In this document: positions 1-6,074 of the stretch, in pieces
Layout: each line of letters opens with the position of its first letter
Numbering within the stretch: position 1 is the stretch's first letter
Source of the DNA: JBBDRX01 sp040905245
GTDB taxonomy: Bacteria > Bacteroidota > Rhodothermia > Balneolales > Balneolaceae
DNA length: 10,300 nt
Direction of reading: 5' to 3'
Assembly (NCBI GenBank): GCA_040905245.1
Contig: JBBDRX010000021.1
Coordinates: forward strand, 1 to 10,300
Made by a program: the position numbers and the translations under genes
The notes under the pieces: model-generated
Database searches by the model: none
Seen by the model: the letters and a program-made list of their open reading frames with translations, nothing else
Told to the model about the DNA's origin: nothing

Positions 1-537
1 CGGACGGCGATTCTGATAATTCAGATAGTAGGCGTGCTCCCACACGTCCACTCCGAGAATCGGAGTCAGGCCATTCATATATGGACTGTCCTGGTTCGGT
101 GTGGAGATCACTTTCAGGCCGCCGTTGTTATCGACACAGAGCCAGCCCCAGCCCGATCCAAACTGCGTTGCAGCTGCTGAGGAAAATTTCTCCTTGAACG
201 AATCGAAGCTGCCGAACGTCTTGTCAATCGCGCTTGCCAGTTCACCGGACGGTTTGCCTCCCCCTTTGGGAGAAAGAATTTCCCAGAACAGCTTGTGATT
301 TGCATATCCACCGCCATTATTGATGACTGCCTGCTTCTTGTCATCAGGCAGTTCGTTGACCTGTGCAAGCACCTCCTCAATCGGAAGGTCGGCAAACTCA
401 TGGCCTTCGAGGGCTGCATTTACCTTGTTGGTATAGCCCTGGTGGTGTTTTGAATGGTGAATTTTCATGGTTCGCTCATCGATATGCGGCTCCAGCGCAT
501 CGTAAGCGTATGGAAGATCCGGAAGTGTATAAGCCAT
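1..537 (-). CDS. sodA: Superoxide dismutase, Mn type (3' end outside window)
   Basis: Cytoplasmic enzyme that dismutates superoxide to oxygen and hydrogen peroxide. The 179 codons present start MAYTLPDLPYAYDALEPHID and run open to the left edge; about 25 C-terminal residues should lie outside. All four expected metal ligands of the Fe/Mn SOD family are visible: His27 (in IHHSKHH), His81 (in YANHKLFW), Asp164 and His168 (in DVWEHAYY). Gln149 in STPNQDSP is the second-sphere glutamine position typical of Mn enzymes, so Mn (or cambialistic) use is inferred. One departure from the usual GGH-x-NH motif is Tyr78 in place of the histidine. The ATG is preceded by AAGGA (positions 547-551 on the complement) at a 9-nt spacing, the clearest ribosome binding site in the window. 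A 205-bp gap separates it from the upstream DUF429 gene on the same strand, so it probably has its own promoter. Confidence 0.96.
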   Translation of the reverse strand, partial: MAYTLPDLPYAYDALEPHIDERTMKIHHSKHHQGYTNKVNAALEGHEFADLPIEEVLAQVNELPDDKKQAVINNGGGYANHKLFWEILSPKGGGKPSGELASAIDKTFGSFDSFKEKFSSAAATQFGSGWGWLCVDNNGGLKVISTPNQDSPYMNGLTPILGVDVWEHAYYLNYQNRRP

Positions 538-602
538 TGGTCTTGTTCCTTTTCGTTTCTGGTTTCGATTCAAATAATCCTAACGTATTCTCTTTCAGAC
601 TT

Positions 603-633
603 TTAATATCTCCTTGTACATCTTATTAATCAA
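603..633 (-). promoter_or_regulatory. Possible sodA promoter
   Basis: On the minus strand, TTGATT (complement of 628-633) is followed 19 bp later by TATTAA (complement of 603-608), about 65 bp before the sodA start and in AT-rich sequence. The spacer is long and neither box is perfect, so this is a weak call. The rest of the 538-742 spacer holds the sodA leader and no recognisable gene or terminator hairpin. Confidence 0.25.
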
Positions 634-742
634 ACTGCAGGATAAATTCGTTCCCGAAACCGGAAGATTTCTGAGATTTCGTCCCCCTCCGAACTGTGGA
701 AACGAGAAACGACTCCTTGCTCACATCTCATATACGGCCAAG

Positions 743-1444
743 TCAAATATACCAAATAGCCATGCCGACCCCCTGGGAATCTTTTAAGGGTTCTTCTGGC
801 AATGTAAGTGCCTCTCCCTCGGTGGCGCGTGCTGCTCCATACGCCAAAGTAGTAGCATCCAGTATATCAAGCTCCTCGATCTCGTTGCGGCGATACTCTT
901 CTTTCAGCGTTCGATAGAGCTCGCCGGCTTCCGGTACCTGACCCGTAATCAGATCCAGCCTGTGCTTCAATCCCTTTTTGATCCCGCGATTCTGAAAAAT
1001 CTGCTGTCCATTCAGCCGCATCAACAACAATTCCGGGTGACTTTGAAAAAGGATCTCCCGAACAGATGTATTCTTTCGAATCAGCAGATCCAGCGTCCGG
1101 ATACGCGGTGTCAGATGCCAGGTCGATATCGGGAGCTCTTTCCCAGTCGATTCGTAGTACATCATATTCGCCTCCACATAACTGGGCGCTTCCAGAACCA
1201 GACGGGGCGGTGGCATGACAACGCCAACAGCCAACTCACGGCCGATCTTCTCTTTCAGAAGAAGATCACACTCACGTTCCGGCTCTTCGTCACGGAGACC
1301 GAGCGGGATATCGGTAAACACACGATCAGCCGATTCCAGAATTTCCTGGAGTTCGTCTTCTCCGACCAGTTTGTAGTCGCACCCATCGTCCAGGCTGACC
1401 AGGAGCCATCCGGCCTGGCAATCCGTCAATCCAGCTGTTTTCAT
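743..1444 (-). CDS. DUF429 family protein (predicted RNase H-fold nuclease)
   Basis: A 233-residue soluble protein with no signal peptide or membrane segment. Motifs in order match the DUF429 family: an N-terminal strand ending in an acidic residue (GLTDCQAGW, Asp8), DIPLGL at 45-50, a VMPPP segment at 76-80 where relatives have a similar proline-rich turn, HPEL at 136-139, a basic KKGLKHRL at 156-163, and DILDATTLAYGAA at 193-205. The family is predicted to have an RNase H-like fold, and these acidic positions are where a metal site would be. Its substrate is unknown, and the nuclease role is a prediction for the family rather than something shown here. The ATG was chosen because it opens directly into the first conserved strand; no Shine-Dalgarno is visible. 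It lies 89 bp downstream of aspS on the same strand and may be co-transcribed with it. Confidence 0.85.
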   Translation of the reverse strand: MKTAGLTDCQAGWLLVSLDDGCDYKLVGEDELQEILESADRVFTDIPLGLRDEEPERECDLLLKEKIGRELAVGVVMPPPRLVLEAPSYVEANMMYYESTGKELPISTWHLTPRIRTLDLLIRKNTSVREILFQSHPELLLMRLNGQQIFQNRGIKKGLKHRLDLITGQVPEAGELYRTLKEEYRRNEIEELDILDATTLAYGAARATEGEALTLPEEPLKDSQGVGMAIWYI

Positions 1445-1533
1445 AGATTCGCTATATCAGTTTGAACTGCGAGACCAGCCAGCCGGTTCATCCCGAAACC
1501 ATCCGAAGCGAACTGACCGGTTTCACGGTCCGG

Positions 1534-3312
1534 CTACTCCTGTTTTGCTCGTTTACTCAATTGAATGTGGAGCTCTTTTAACTGCTTCTCATCCACCTTG
1601 CCGGGCGCATCATCCATCGGACTCTGCGCTTTCTGATTCTTTGGAAAGGCGATAACATCCCGCAGGCTTCGGACACCCGCCATCAACATGATTATTCGGT
1701 CAAACCCGAATGCAATCCCTCCGTGCGGAGGGGCTCCGTAAGTAAATGCATCCAGGAGAAAGCCGAACTTCTCCTGGGCCTCTTCTTCATCGATTCCAAG
1801 GACGTTGAACATGCGCTGCTGCATCTCCCGGTCGTGGATCCGTATGGACCCTCCTCCCAGCTCATTTCCGTTCAGCACCAAATCATAGGCACGTGCCCGT
1901 ACCGATGCCGGATCTGACTCCATCTTGTCAAGGTCCTCTTCGACAGGAGATGTAAACGGGTGATGAAGTGCATGATATCTCTGTGTCTCCTGATCCCATT
2001 CTACGAGAGGGAACTCGGTTACCCAGAGAAAGTTCAGTTTCCCGGTATCGATCAGATCATATCTTTTTCCCATCATCAGGCGGAGTGTTCCCATCTGACG
2101 ATACACTTCCCTTCTCTTACCGGCCAAAATCAGAACAAGATCTCCCCGCTCCGCGCCCGTACGTTCGAACATCTGTTCTACGGTCTTCTCCTCGAGAAAC
2201 TTTCCAACACTGCAGTTGAGCCCATCATCACCGGATTTAATATAGATGAGCCCTCCGGCACCGGTGGTCTTTTTTACCTCTTCAGTAAGCCGATCAATTA
2301 CTCCCCGTCCCATGTCTCCCTGCCCGGGGACGGTAATTCCGAGAACATTTCCGCCGTCCGCAACTGTACCGGAGAAGATTTTGAACCCGCAGTCGGCCAC
2401 AAGGTCCGACAGATCTGAAATCTCCACACCAAACCGTGTATCCGGTTTGTCGGTTCCGAATCGTGAGATCGCCTCGCGATAGGGAATCCGGGGAAATGGC
2501 CGGGGCAACTCAATATTCAGATGGTCTTTCCATATTTGCGCCATCAACTCTTCGTGAATCTCATAGATTTGTTCTTCGTCGGTGAAGGAGAGCTCGACAT
2601 CTATCTGGGTAAACTCCGGCTGCCGGTCGGCACGCAGGTCCTCGTCACGAAAACACTTTACGATTTGGAAGTATCGGTCCAGCCCCGAGATCATCAGAAT
2701 CTGTTTGTAGGTCTGGGGACTTTGCGGCAACGCGAAAAACCGACCTGGGTTTACCCTGCTGGGTACCAGGTAATCTCTTGCCCCTTCCGGTGTACTCTTC
2801 ATGAGTACCGGTGTCTCGATCTCCAGAAACTGCCGGGAACCATAAAAGTTCCGGACTGTCTGAGCGACACGAGAGCGTAAAATCAGGTTTTTTTGCAGCT
2901 CTCTGCGGCGAAGGTCCAGATAGCGGTACCGAAGACGGACCTCTTCGTTGGTCTCGATCCCGTCCTTTATTTCGAACGGCGGGGTCTCGGCGCTCGACCA
3001 GATTGTCAACTCCTCTGCCCGAACTTCAATCTTCCCAGTCGGAAGGCTCGGATTTACATTGTCCGGATCCCGCTCTGTCACGATGCCCTTGACTCCGATC
3101 ACATACTCGGACCGGAGTTGTTCCGCTTTTTTGTGAAGCTCCTCGTTGGCCAGGTCAAACACAATTTGTGTTACACCGTATCGGTCGCGAAGATCTATAA
3201 AGATAACTCCTCCCAAATCCCGGCGTACATCAACCCACCCATTTACTACAACCTGTTCGCCCTTCGATTTCAGATCCAGTTCGCCACAGGTGTGTGTCCT
3301 TTTCCAGCTCAT
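1534..3312 (-). CDS. aspS: Aspartyl-tRNA synthetase
   Basis: Cytoplasmic class IIb synthetase that charges tRNA-Asp with aspartate using ATP; essential for translation. At 592 residues it has the full bacterial length. Visible parts in order: the OB-fold anticodon-binding domain (about 1-110, with GWVDVRRDLGG), class II motif 1 around 162-180 (FLEIETPVLMKSTPEGARD), the active-site segment LPQSPQTYKQ (195-204), motif 2 with FRDEDLRADRQPEFTQ (221-236), the bacterial GAD insertion (roughly 290-410), and motif 3 with GFDR at 536-539, then a short charged tail. The residue that is His31 in non-discriminating Pseudomonas AspRS is Leu33 here, as in discriminating enzymes, whereas the second specificity position (Lys in E. 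coli, Gly in Pseudomonas) is Asp84. tRNA specificity is therefore uncertain. The ATG is the natural start, since the OB fold begins within ten residues. The upstream region lacks a clear Shine-Dalgarno. Confidence 0.98.
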   Translation of the reverse strand: MSWKRTHTCGELDLKSKGEQVVVNGWVDVRRDLGGVIFIDLRDRYGVTQIVFDLANEELHKKAEQLRSEYVIGVKGIVTERDPDNVNPSLPTGKIEVRAEELTIWSSAETPPFEIKDGIETNEEVRLRYRYLDLRRRELQKNLILRSRVAQTVRNFYGSRQFLEIETPVLMKSTPEGARDYLVPSRVNPGRFFALPQSPQTYKQILMISGLDRYFQIVKCFRDEDLRADRQPEFTQIDVELSFTDEEQIYEIHEELMAQIWKDHLNIELPRPFPRIPYREAISRFGTDKPDTRFGVEISDLSDLVADCGFKIFSGTVADGGNVLGITVPGQGDMGRGVIDRLTEEVKKTTGAGGLIYIKSGDDGLNCSVGKFLEEKTVEQMFERTGAERGDLVLILAGKRREVYRQMGTLRLMMGKRYDLIDTGKLNFLWVTEFPLVEWDQETQRYHALHHPFTSPVEEDLDKMESDPASVRARAYDLVLNGNELGGGSIRIHDREMQQRMFNVLGIDEEEAQEKFGFLLDAFTYGAPPHGGIAFGFDRIIMLMAGVRSLRDVIAFPKNQKAQSPMDDAPGKVDEKQLKELHIQLSKRAKQE

Positions 3313-3385
3313 TCAGTTTTTATCTTGTCAATTGTTATAATGGGGAGTGAAAATAAACAATCTGTAAACCATTCGCTTGCCCCCT
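3313..3385. promoter_or_regulatory. Divergent promoter region between aspS and the membrane-protein gene
   Basis: This 73-bp AT-rich spacer must carry signals for genes leaving in both directions. A perfect TATAAT lies at 3336-3341 on the plus strand, but no good -35 box sits 16-18 bp upstream of it. The overlapping minus-strand reading gives TATAAC preceded by TTGTTT at a short 15-bp spacing. The two would-be -10 boxes overlap, so the two directions may compete. The existence of a promoter is inferred from gene orientation; the exact boxes are uncertain. Confidence 0.4.
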
Positions 3386-3826
3386 ATGTCAGAGGAGACG
3401 ATCTGGATATTCCTGCTCAATATAGCCTCCAGCCTGGTCTTGACAGGCGCTATCTGGATGGTTCAGCTGAACGGTTACAACGCTCTGGCCCGAATCCATC
3501 GGGAAGACTTTAAAAAACACCATCGCAGCCTGGCCGGACGGGCACTTCTGCTGATACTTCCTTTAATGGTTCTGGAGCTTGTTACGAGCATTTACCTTGT
3601 AATCTATACGGAGACTCTACTGCTCTACCATCTCACAGGACTCATCATGGTTATCGCTATCTGGATCTCGACTCTGCTTCTTCACCTTCCCATGCAGTTG
3701 CGCCTGCATAAAGGATTTGATGAAGAGCTGGTCCACAAACTTCGGGACACAAACTGGCTTCGGGTCATTCTCTGGTCGTCCAAAAGCGTGATCTCGCTTC
3801 AGGTTCTGCTTGAGTGGATGACCTGA
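3386..3826 (+). CDS. Uncharacterised four-helix inner-membrane protein
   Basis: A 146-residue integral membrane protein with four predicted helices at about 6-27, 53-75, 79-103 and 124-143, and no signal-peptide cleavage site. Notable residues are MVQLNGYNAL at the end of helix 1, DFKKHH in the following loop, LPLMVLELVTS in helix 2, HLPMQLRLHKGFD after helix 3, and TNWLRVILW opening helix 4. I associate this pattern (Q-x-x-x-Y, F-x-x-H, P-x-M-x-x-E, G-F-D, N-W-x-R) from memory with a family of small four-helix hypothetical proteins, distantly reminiscent of DUF1772/anthrone-oxygenase-like proteins; that link is tentative and no function is assigned. The ATG at 3386 is preferred over an in-frame TTG nine bases upstream, as it puts a short polar N-terminus before helix 1. 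It is the first gene of a same-strand pair with the regulator 66 bp downstream. Confidence 0.85.
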   Translation: MSEETIWIFLLNIASSLVLTGAIWMVQLNGYNALARIHREDFKKHHRSLAGRALLLILPLMVLELVTSIYLVIYTETLLLYHLTGLIMVIAIWISTLLLHLPMQLRLHKGFDEELVHKLRDTNWLRVILWSSKSVISLQVLLEWMT

Positions 3827-3892
3827 CAGATCTTTACTATTTATTTGCTTTATATATATTAGTAAGGTCAATGTTTAAATAACGTTAGCGAT

Positions 3893-4558
3893 ATGTCGAG
3901 GATCAGGGTCCTGATTGCGGACTCCTCCGACATTTTTCAGGAGGGGATCCGTTCCATTCTGACTGCCTCCGACCACTTCGAGATGGCTGGCCGGGTCGAA
4001 GTGGTCGATAAGGTATATCCCCGAATTGTCCGCCTCCGGCCAGATATCTGCCTTCTTTCTCTCTCACTGAAAAGAATAGACCCGGCCGCAATACTGAAAC
4101 AGATTCATGAGAGCAGCACGACAACCCGGGTACTTCTGGTTTCTGAACCTTCCGATTTCCCTGTAGTTGACCGGCTGGTTCAGGCCGGTGCCGCTGGCTG
4201 TATAACCCGAAGTGTGAAGAAAAAGTCTCTTCTTCGACTTTTAAAACAAACCGCAGAAGGAGAGCGTGTATTCAGCAACGAGGTCTCACGATATATCAGC
4301 AGACATTATTCCGGGGAAATTGACACCTCCGGGAAGGCCCGTAGGCCCCCCCCTGCAAAAACCATTACCAGACGAGAGCGCGAAATACTCCAGCTCATCG
4401 TTAAAGGATATACGAGCCAGGAAATCGCATCCACCCTCTTCATTAGCCCGAGAACCGTCGAGACCCATCGATCCAACCTGTTGCACAAGCTCGGGATCAA
4501 AAATACAGCCGGGCTGGTTCGTTATGCCATGCAGGAGGAGCTGAATACCAATTCCTGA
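3893..4558 (+). CDS. NarL/FixJ-family (LuxR-type) transcription regulator with degenerate receiver
   Basis: A 221-residue DNA-binding regulator: an N-terminal receiver-like domain (about 3-121), a basic, proline-rich linker (148-156), and a C-terminal LuxR helix-turn-helix (about 158-215; TRREREILQLI, SQEIASTLFISPRTVETHRSNL, HKLGIKN). The DNA-binding half is fully conserved. The receiver half is not. The first acidic position is kept (Asp10) but is followed by Ser11 and Ser12. The strand that normally ends in the phosphoacceptor Asp reads DICLLSLSL, with Ser56 at that position. The switch Ser/Thr is kept (Ser84), and the conserved Lys is Arg106. Phosphorylation by a histidine kinase is therefore unlikely; control by abundance, ligand or dimerisation is inferred. 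No kinase gene is nearby. It lies 66 bp after the four-helix membrane protein gene on the same strand. The intervening DNA is AT-rich and could hold its own promoter. No Shine-Dalgarno is visible. Confidence 0.95.
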   Translation: MSRIRVLIADSSDIFQEGIRSILTASDHFEMAGRVEVVDKVYPRIVRLRPDICLLSLSLKRIDPAAILKQIHESSTTTRVLLVSEPSDFPVVDRLVQAGAAGCITRSVKKKSLLRLLKQTAEGERVFSNEVSRYISRHYSGEIDTSGKARRPPPAKTITRREREILQLIVKGYTSQEIASTLFISPRTVETHRSNLLHKLGIKNTAGLVRYAMQEELNTNS

Positions 4559-4644
4559 CCCCACTCTTTCTGGCCTCAATTACACGATCAAAGCAGCTCT
4601 CTCTTTCAAAAATTGAGACAGCCTAAATTACGTAGAAACACGTA

Positions 4645-4673
4645 TTGAAATACGCTCTTGATCAAAGTATGTT
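4645..4673 (+). promoter_or_regulatory. Candidate sigma70-like promoter inside the intergenic gap
   Basis: TTGAAA (4645-4650) and TATGTT (4668-4673) are separated by exactly 17 bp. TATGTTTT also resembles the Bacteroidota -7 element (TAnnTTTG). If active, transcription would begin near 4680 and end at the terminator at 4750, giving an RNA of about 70 nt with no meaningful ORF. Boxes of this quality also arise by chance in AT-rich DNA. Confidence 0.22.
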
Positions 4674-4712
4674 TTATATGCAAATGGGGTAATAGCCGTC
4701 TGTAGATGATAT

Positions 4713-4750
4713 TTAGCAGTCGTTCTTGATTGAATGACTGCTAATTTTTT
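4713..4750 (+). terminator. Strong rho-independent terminator
   Basis: A 13-bp stem (4713-4725 pairing with 4732-4744, one G-U wobble) encloses a 6-nt loop, TTGATT, and is followed directly by six T residues (4745-4750). The run of Ts exists only in the plus direction. It lies about 155 bp beyond the regulator stop codon, so it either ends a long 3' UTR of that operon or belongs to a separate short transcript. A weaker second hairpin (CGGCT at 4754-4758 with AGCCG at 4770-4774, then TTTT) follows immediately and may act as back-up. Confidence 0.85.
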
Positions 4751-4964
4751 ATCCGGCTGGTCACAAAATAGCCGTTTTGCTCTCAAATTCTCACTCCTGT
4801 TTTAGAAACATGGTGCCGGCCGGCCAACTTCTCTGGAGCAAAACCAACCCCCTCCGGCATACACTCTGTTCCCAACCCGGCATCTTTTCCCATAGCTTTG
4901 GAACTGGCCGGATCCATTCAACGTTTCATCGGCAGGTGGACTGTCTTTTCGAGACGGAAAGTGA

Positions 4965-4970
4965 TACTAT
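4965..4970 (+). promoter_or_regulatory. Possible extended -10 element for the monooxygenase-dsbD operon
   Basis: TACTAT is preceded by TGA, giving the extended -10 form TGnTAnnnT, 27 bp before the start codon at 4998. The -35 region is poor. The strong terminator 215 bp upstream implies that a new promoter must lie between 4751 and 4997, and this is the best match I see there. Confidence 0.3.
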
Positions 4971-4997
4971 TTATCAGAGACACAAGTTCGGATTCCC

Positions 4998-6074
4998 ATG
5001 GAAATCGGTATCTATACATTTGTTGAAAACACCCCTCTCCCCCAATCCGGCAAGATTCGCAATCCGGACGAACGGATTCGACACCTGTTGGAAGAGATTG
5101 AACTGGCAGACCAGGTCGGGCTGGACCTGTTTGCCATTGGCGAACATCACCGGGAGGAGTATCTCTCTTCCGCCCCATCGGTTCTTCTGGCCGCAGCAGC
5201 AGCCAGAACCCGACAGATTCGACTCAGCAGTGCCGTAACGGTTCTCGGTTCAGAAGACCCTGTCCGGGTTTACCAACAGTTCTCTACACTGGACCTGATC
5301 TCCGATGGCAGAGCAGAAATCATGGTCGGCCGCGGTTCATTTATCGAGTCATTTCCACTCTTCGGATACGACCTTCAGGATTATGACGAACTCTTTTCCG
5401 AAAACCTGGAACTGCTTCTGAAACTGAGAGACTCAGAGACTATCTACTGGGAGGGAAAGCACCGGGCTCCAATCCGGGGACGAGACGTCTATCCCCGGCC
5501 AATACAAGATCCGATCCCCGTCTGGATTGCCGTTGGTGGCACACCTGAATCGGCAGTCCGTGCCGGAAAACTGGGACTGCCCATGGCCCTGGGAATCATC
5601 GGTGGAGAACCTGCCCGTTTTACGCCCTTTGTGAACCTTCACCGATCTGCTGCAGAAGAGGCTGGCCACCCGAAACCGCCACTCAGCATCAACTCGCATG
5701 GATTTATCGCTGAAGACTCGAAAGAGGCTGCTGATGAAGCCTTTCCTGCCTTTGCCACTACAATGGATAAAATCGGGCGGGAACGTGGTTGGCCACCCAT
5801 GAGCAGGGAACAGTTTGACACCTCGATTCAGCTTCGGGGGGCCAACTTTGTAGGCAGCCCTCAACAAATTATCGACAAGATTCTCTATCAGCACGAAATC
5901 TTCCGGCACCAGCGATTCATGCTGCAACTCAGTGTCGGTTCTCTGCCGCATGACAAACTTTTGAAAGCCATTGAACTACTCGGTACCAAAGTGGCACCAG
6001 AAATTCGCAAGGAAATACCGACCAACGTACAGTCGGAAAGCCACCCTGTATCGAACGATTCATCGACCTCATGA
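4998..6074 (+). CDS. LLM-class flavin-dependent oxidoreductase
   Basis: A 358-residue soluble protein of the bacterial luciferase-like monooxygenase superfamily, a TIM-barrel fold that uses reduced flavin (FMN or F420 in different members) to oxidise organic substrates. Seen here: N-terminal strand MEIGIYTF, GLDLFAIGEHHREEY (41-55), an alanine-rich helix followed by TRQIRLSSAVTVL (71-83), the family signature STLDLISDGRAEIMVGRG (96-113), YPRPIQDPIPVWIAVGGTPES (165-185), and a conserved C-terminal block near residues 270-330 (RERGWPPMSR and FVGSPQQI). Overall it resembles the subgroup carrying the TIGR03858-type name. The substrate is unknown. The last 15-20 residues, rich in Ser, Asn and Thr, look like a variable tail. 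The ATG coincides with the first barrel strand; no clear Shine-Dalgarno. Its stop codon overlaps the dsbD start (ATGA), implying one transcript and coupled translation. Its own upstream neighbour is cut off by a terminator. Confidence 0.95.
   Translation: MEIGIYTFVENTPLPQSGKIRNPDERIRHLLEEIELADQVGLDLFAIGEHHREEYLSSAPSVLLAAAAARTRQIRLSSAVTVLGSEDPVRVYQQFSTLDLISDGRAEIMVGRGSFIESFPLFGYDLQDYDELFSENLELLLKLRDSETIYWEGKHRAPIRGRDVYPRPIQDPIPVWIAVGGTPESAVRAGKLGLPMALGIIGGEPARFTPFVNLHRSAAEEAGHPKPPLSINSHGFIAEDSKEAADEAFPAFATTMDKIGRERGWPPMSREQFDTSIQLRGANFVGSPQQIIDKILYQHEIFRHQRFMLQLSVGSLPHDKLLKAIELLGTKVAPEIRKEIPTNVQSESHPVSNDSSTS

Larger units (their letters stand above)
4559..4997. other. 439-bp gap without a protein gene
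   Basis: Between the regulator and the monooxygenase I find no credible coding sequence. The left part (4559-4712) has a long-range inverted repeat (CTCAATT 4575-4581 with AATTGAG 4611-4617), a small palindrome CGTAT-TGAA-ATACG (4641-4654), and GATCAAAG present twice about 77 bp apart. The centre holds the terminator. The 9-mer AATAGCCGT occurs at 4691-4699 and again at 4767-4775, either side of the hairpin. The right part (4776-4960) shows no recognisable structure beyond a GGCCGGCC-type palindrome near 4815, and the last stretch is the monooxygenase leader. Confidence 0.7.

Noticed and set aside
962..1465. 167-codon plus-strand open frame opposite the DUF429 gene
   Set aside because: It is fully antisense to a gene with clear family motifs, and its translation shows no recognisable domain.
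1480..1536. Inverted repeat GACCG/CGGTC after the aspS stop as a terminator
   Set aside because: The stem is only 5 bp and no T-run follows on the minus strand, so it does not meet terminator criteria.
1960..2418. 152-codon plus-strand open frame opposite aspS
   Set aside because: Antisense to the aspS core; a by-product of the coding strand's composition with no plausible start signal.
2893..3513. 206-codon plus-strand open frame spanning the aspS 5' end and the divergent spacer
   Set aside because: It overlaps the conserved AspRS OB fold and also runs into the membrane-protein gene in another frame; no domain resemblance.
4559..4997. tRNA, riboswitch or CRISPR repeat in the gap
   Set aside because: No cloverleaf, no conserved riboswitch core and no regularly spaced repeats were seen; only short, isolated direct repeats.
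4777..5238. 153-codon plus-strand frame upstream of and overlapping the monooxygenase
   Set aside because: Its second half is the +1 shadow of the well-supported monooxygenase, and the first half is low-complexity with no family resemblance.
5433..5951. 172-codon minus-strand frame inside the monooxygenase gene
   Set aside because: Antisense shadow; no start signal or recognisable domain.
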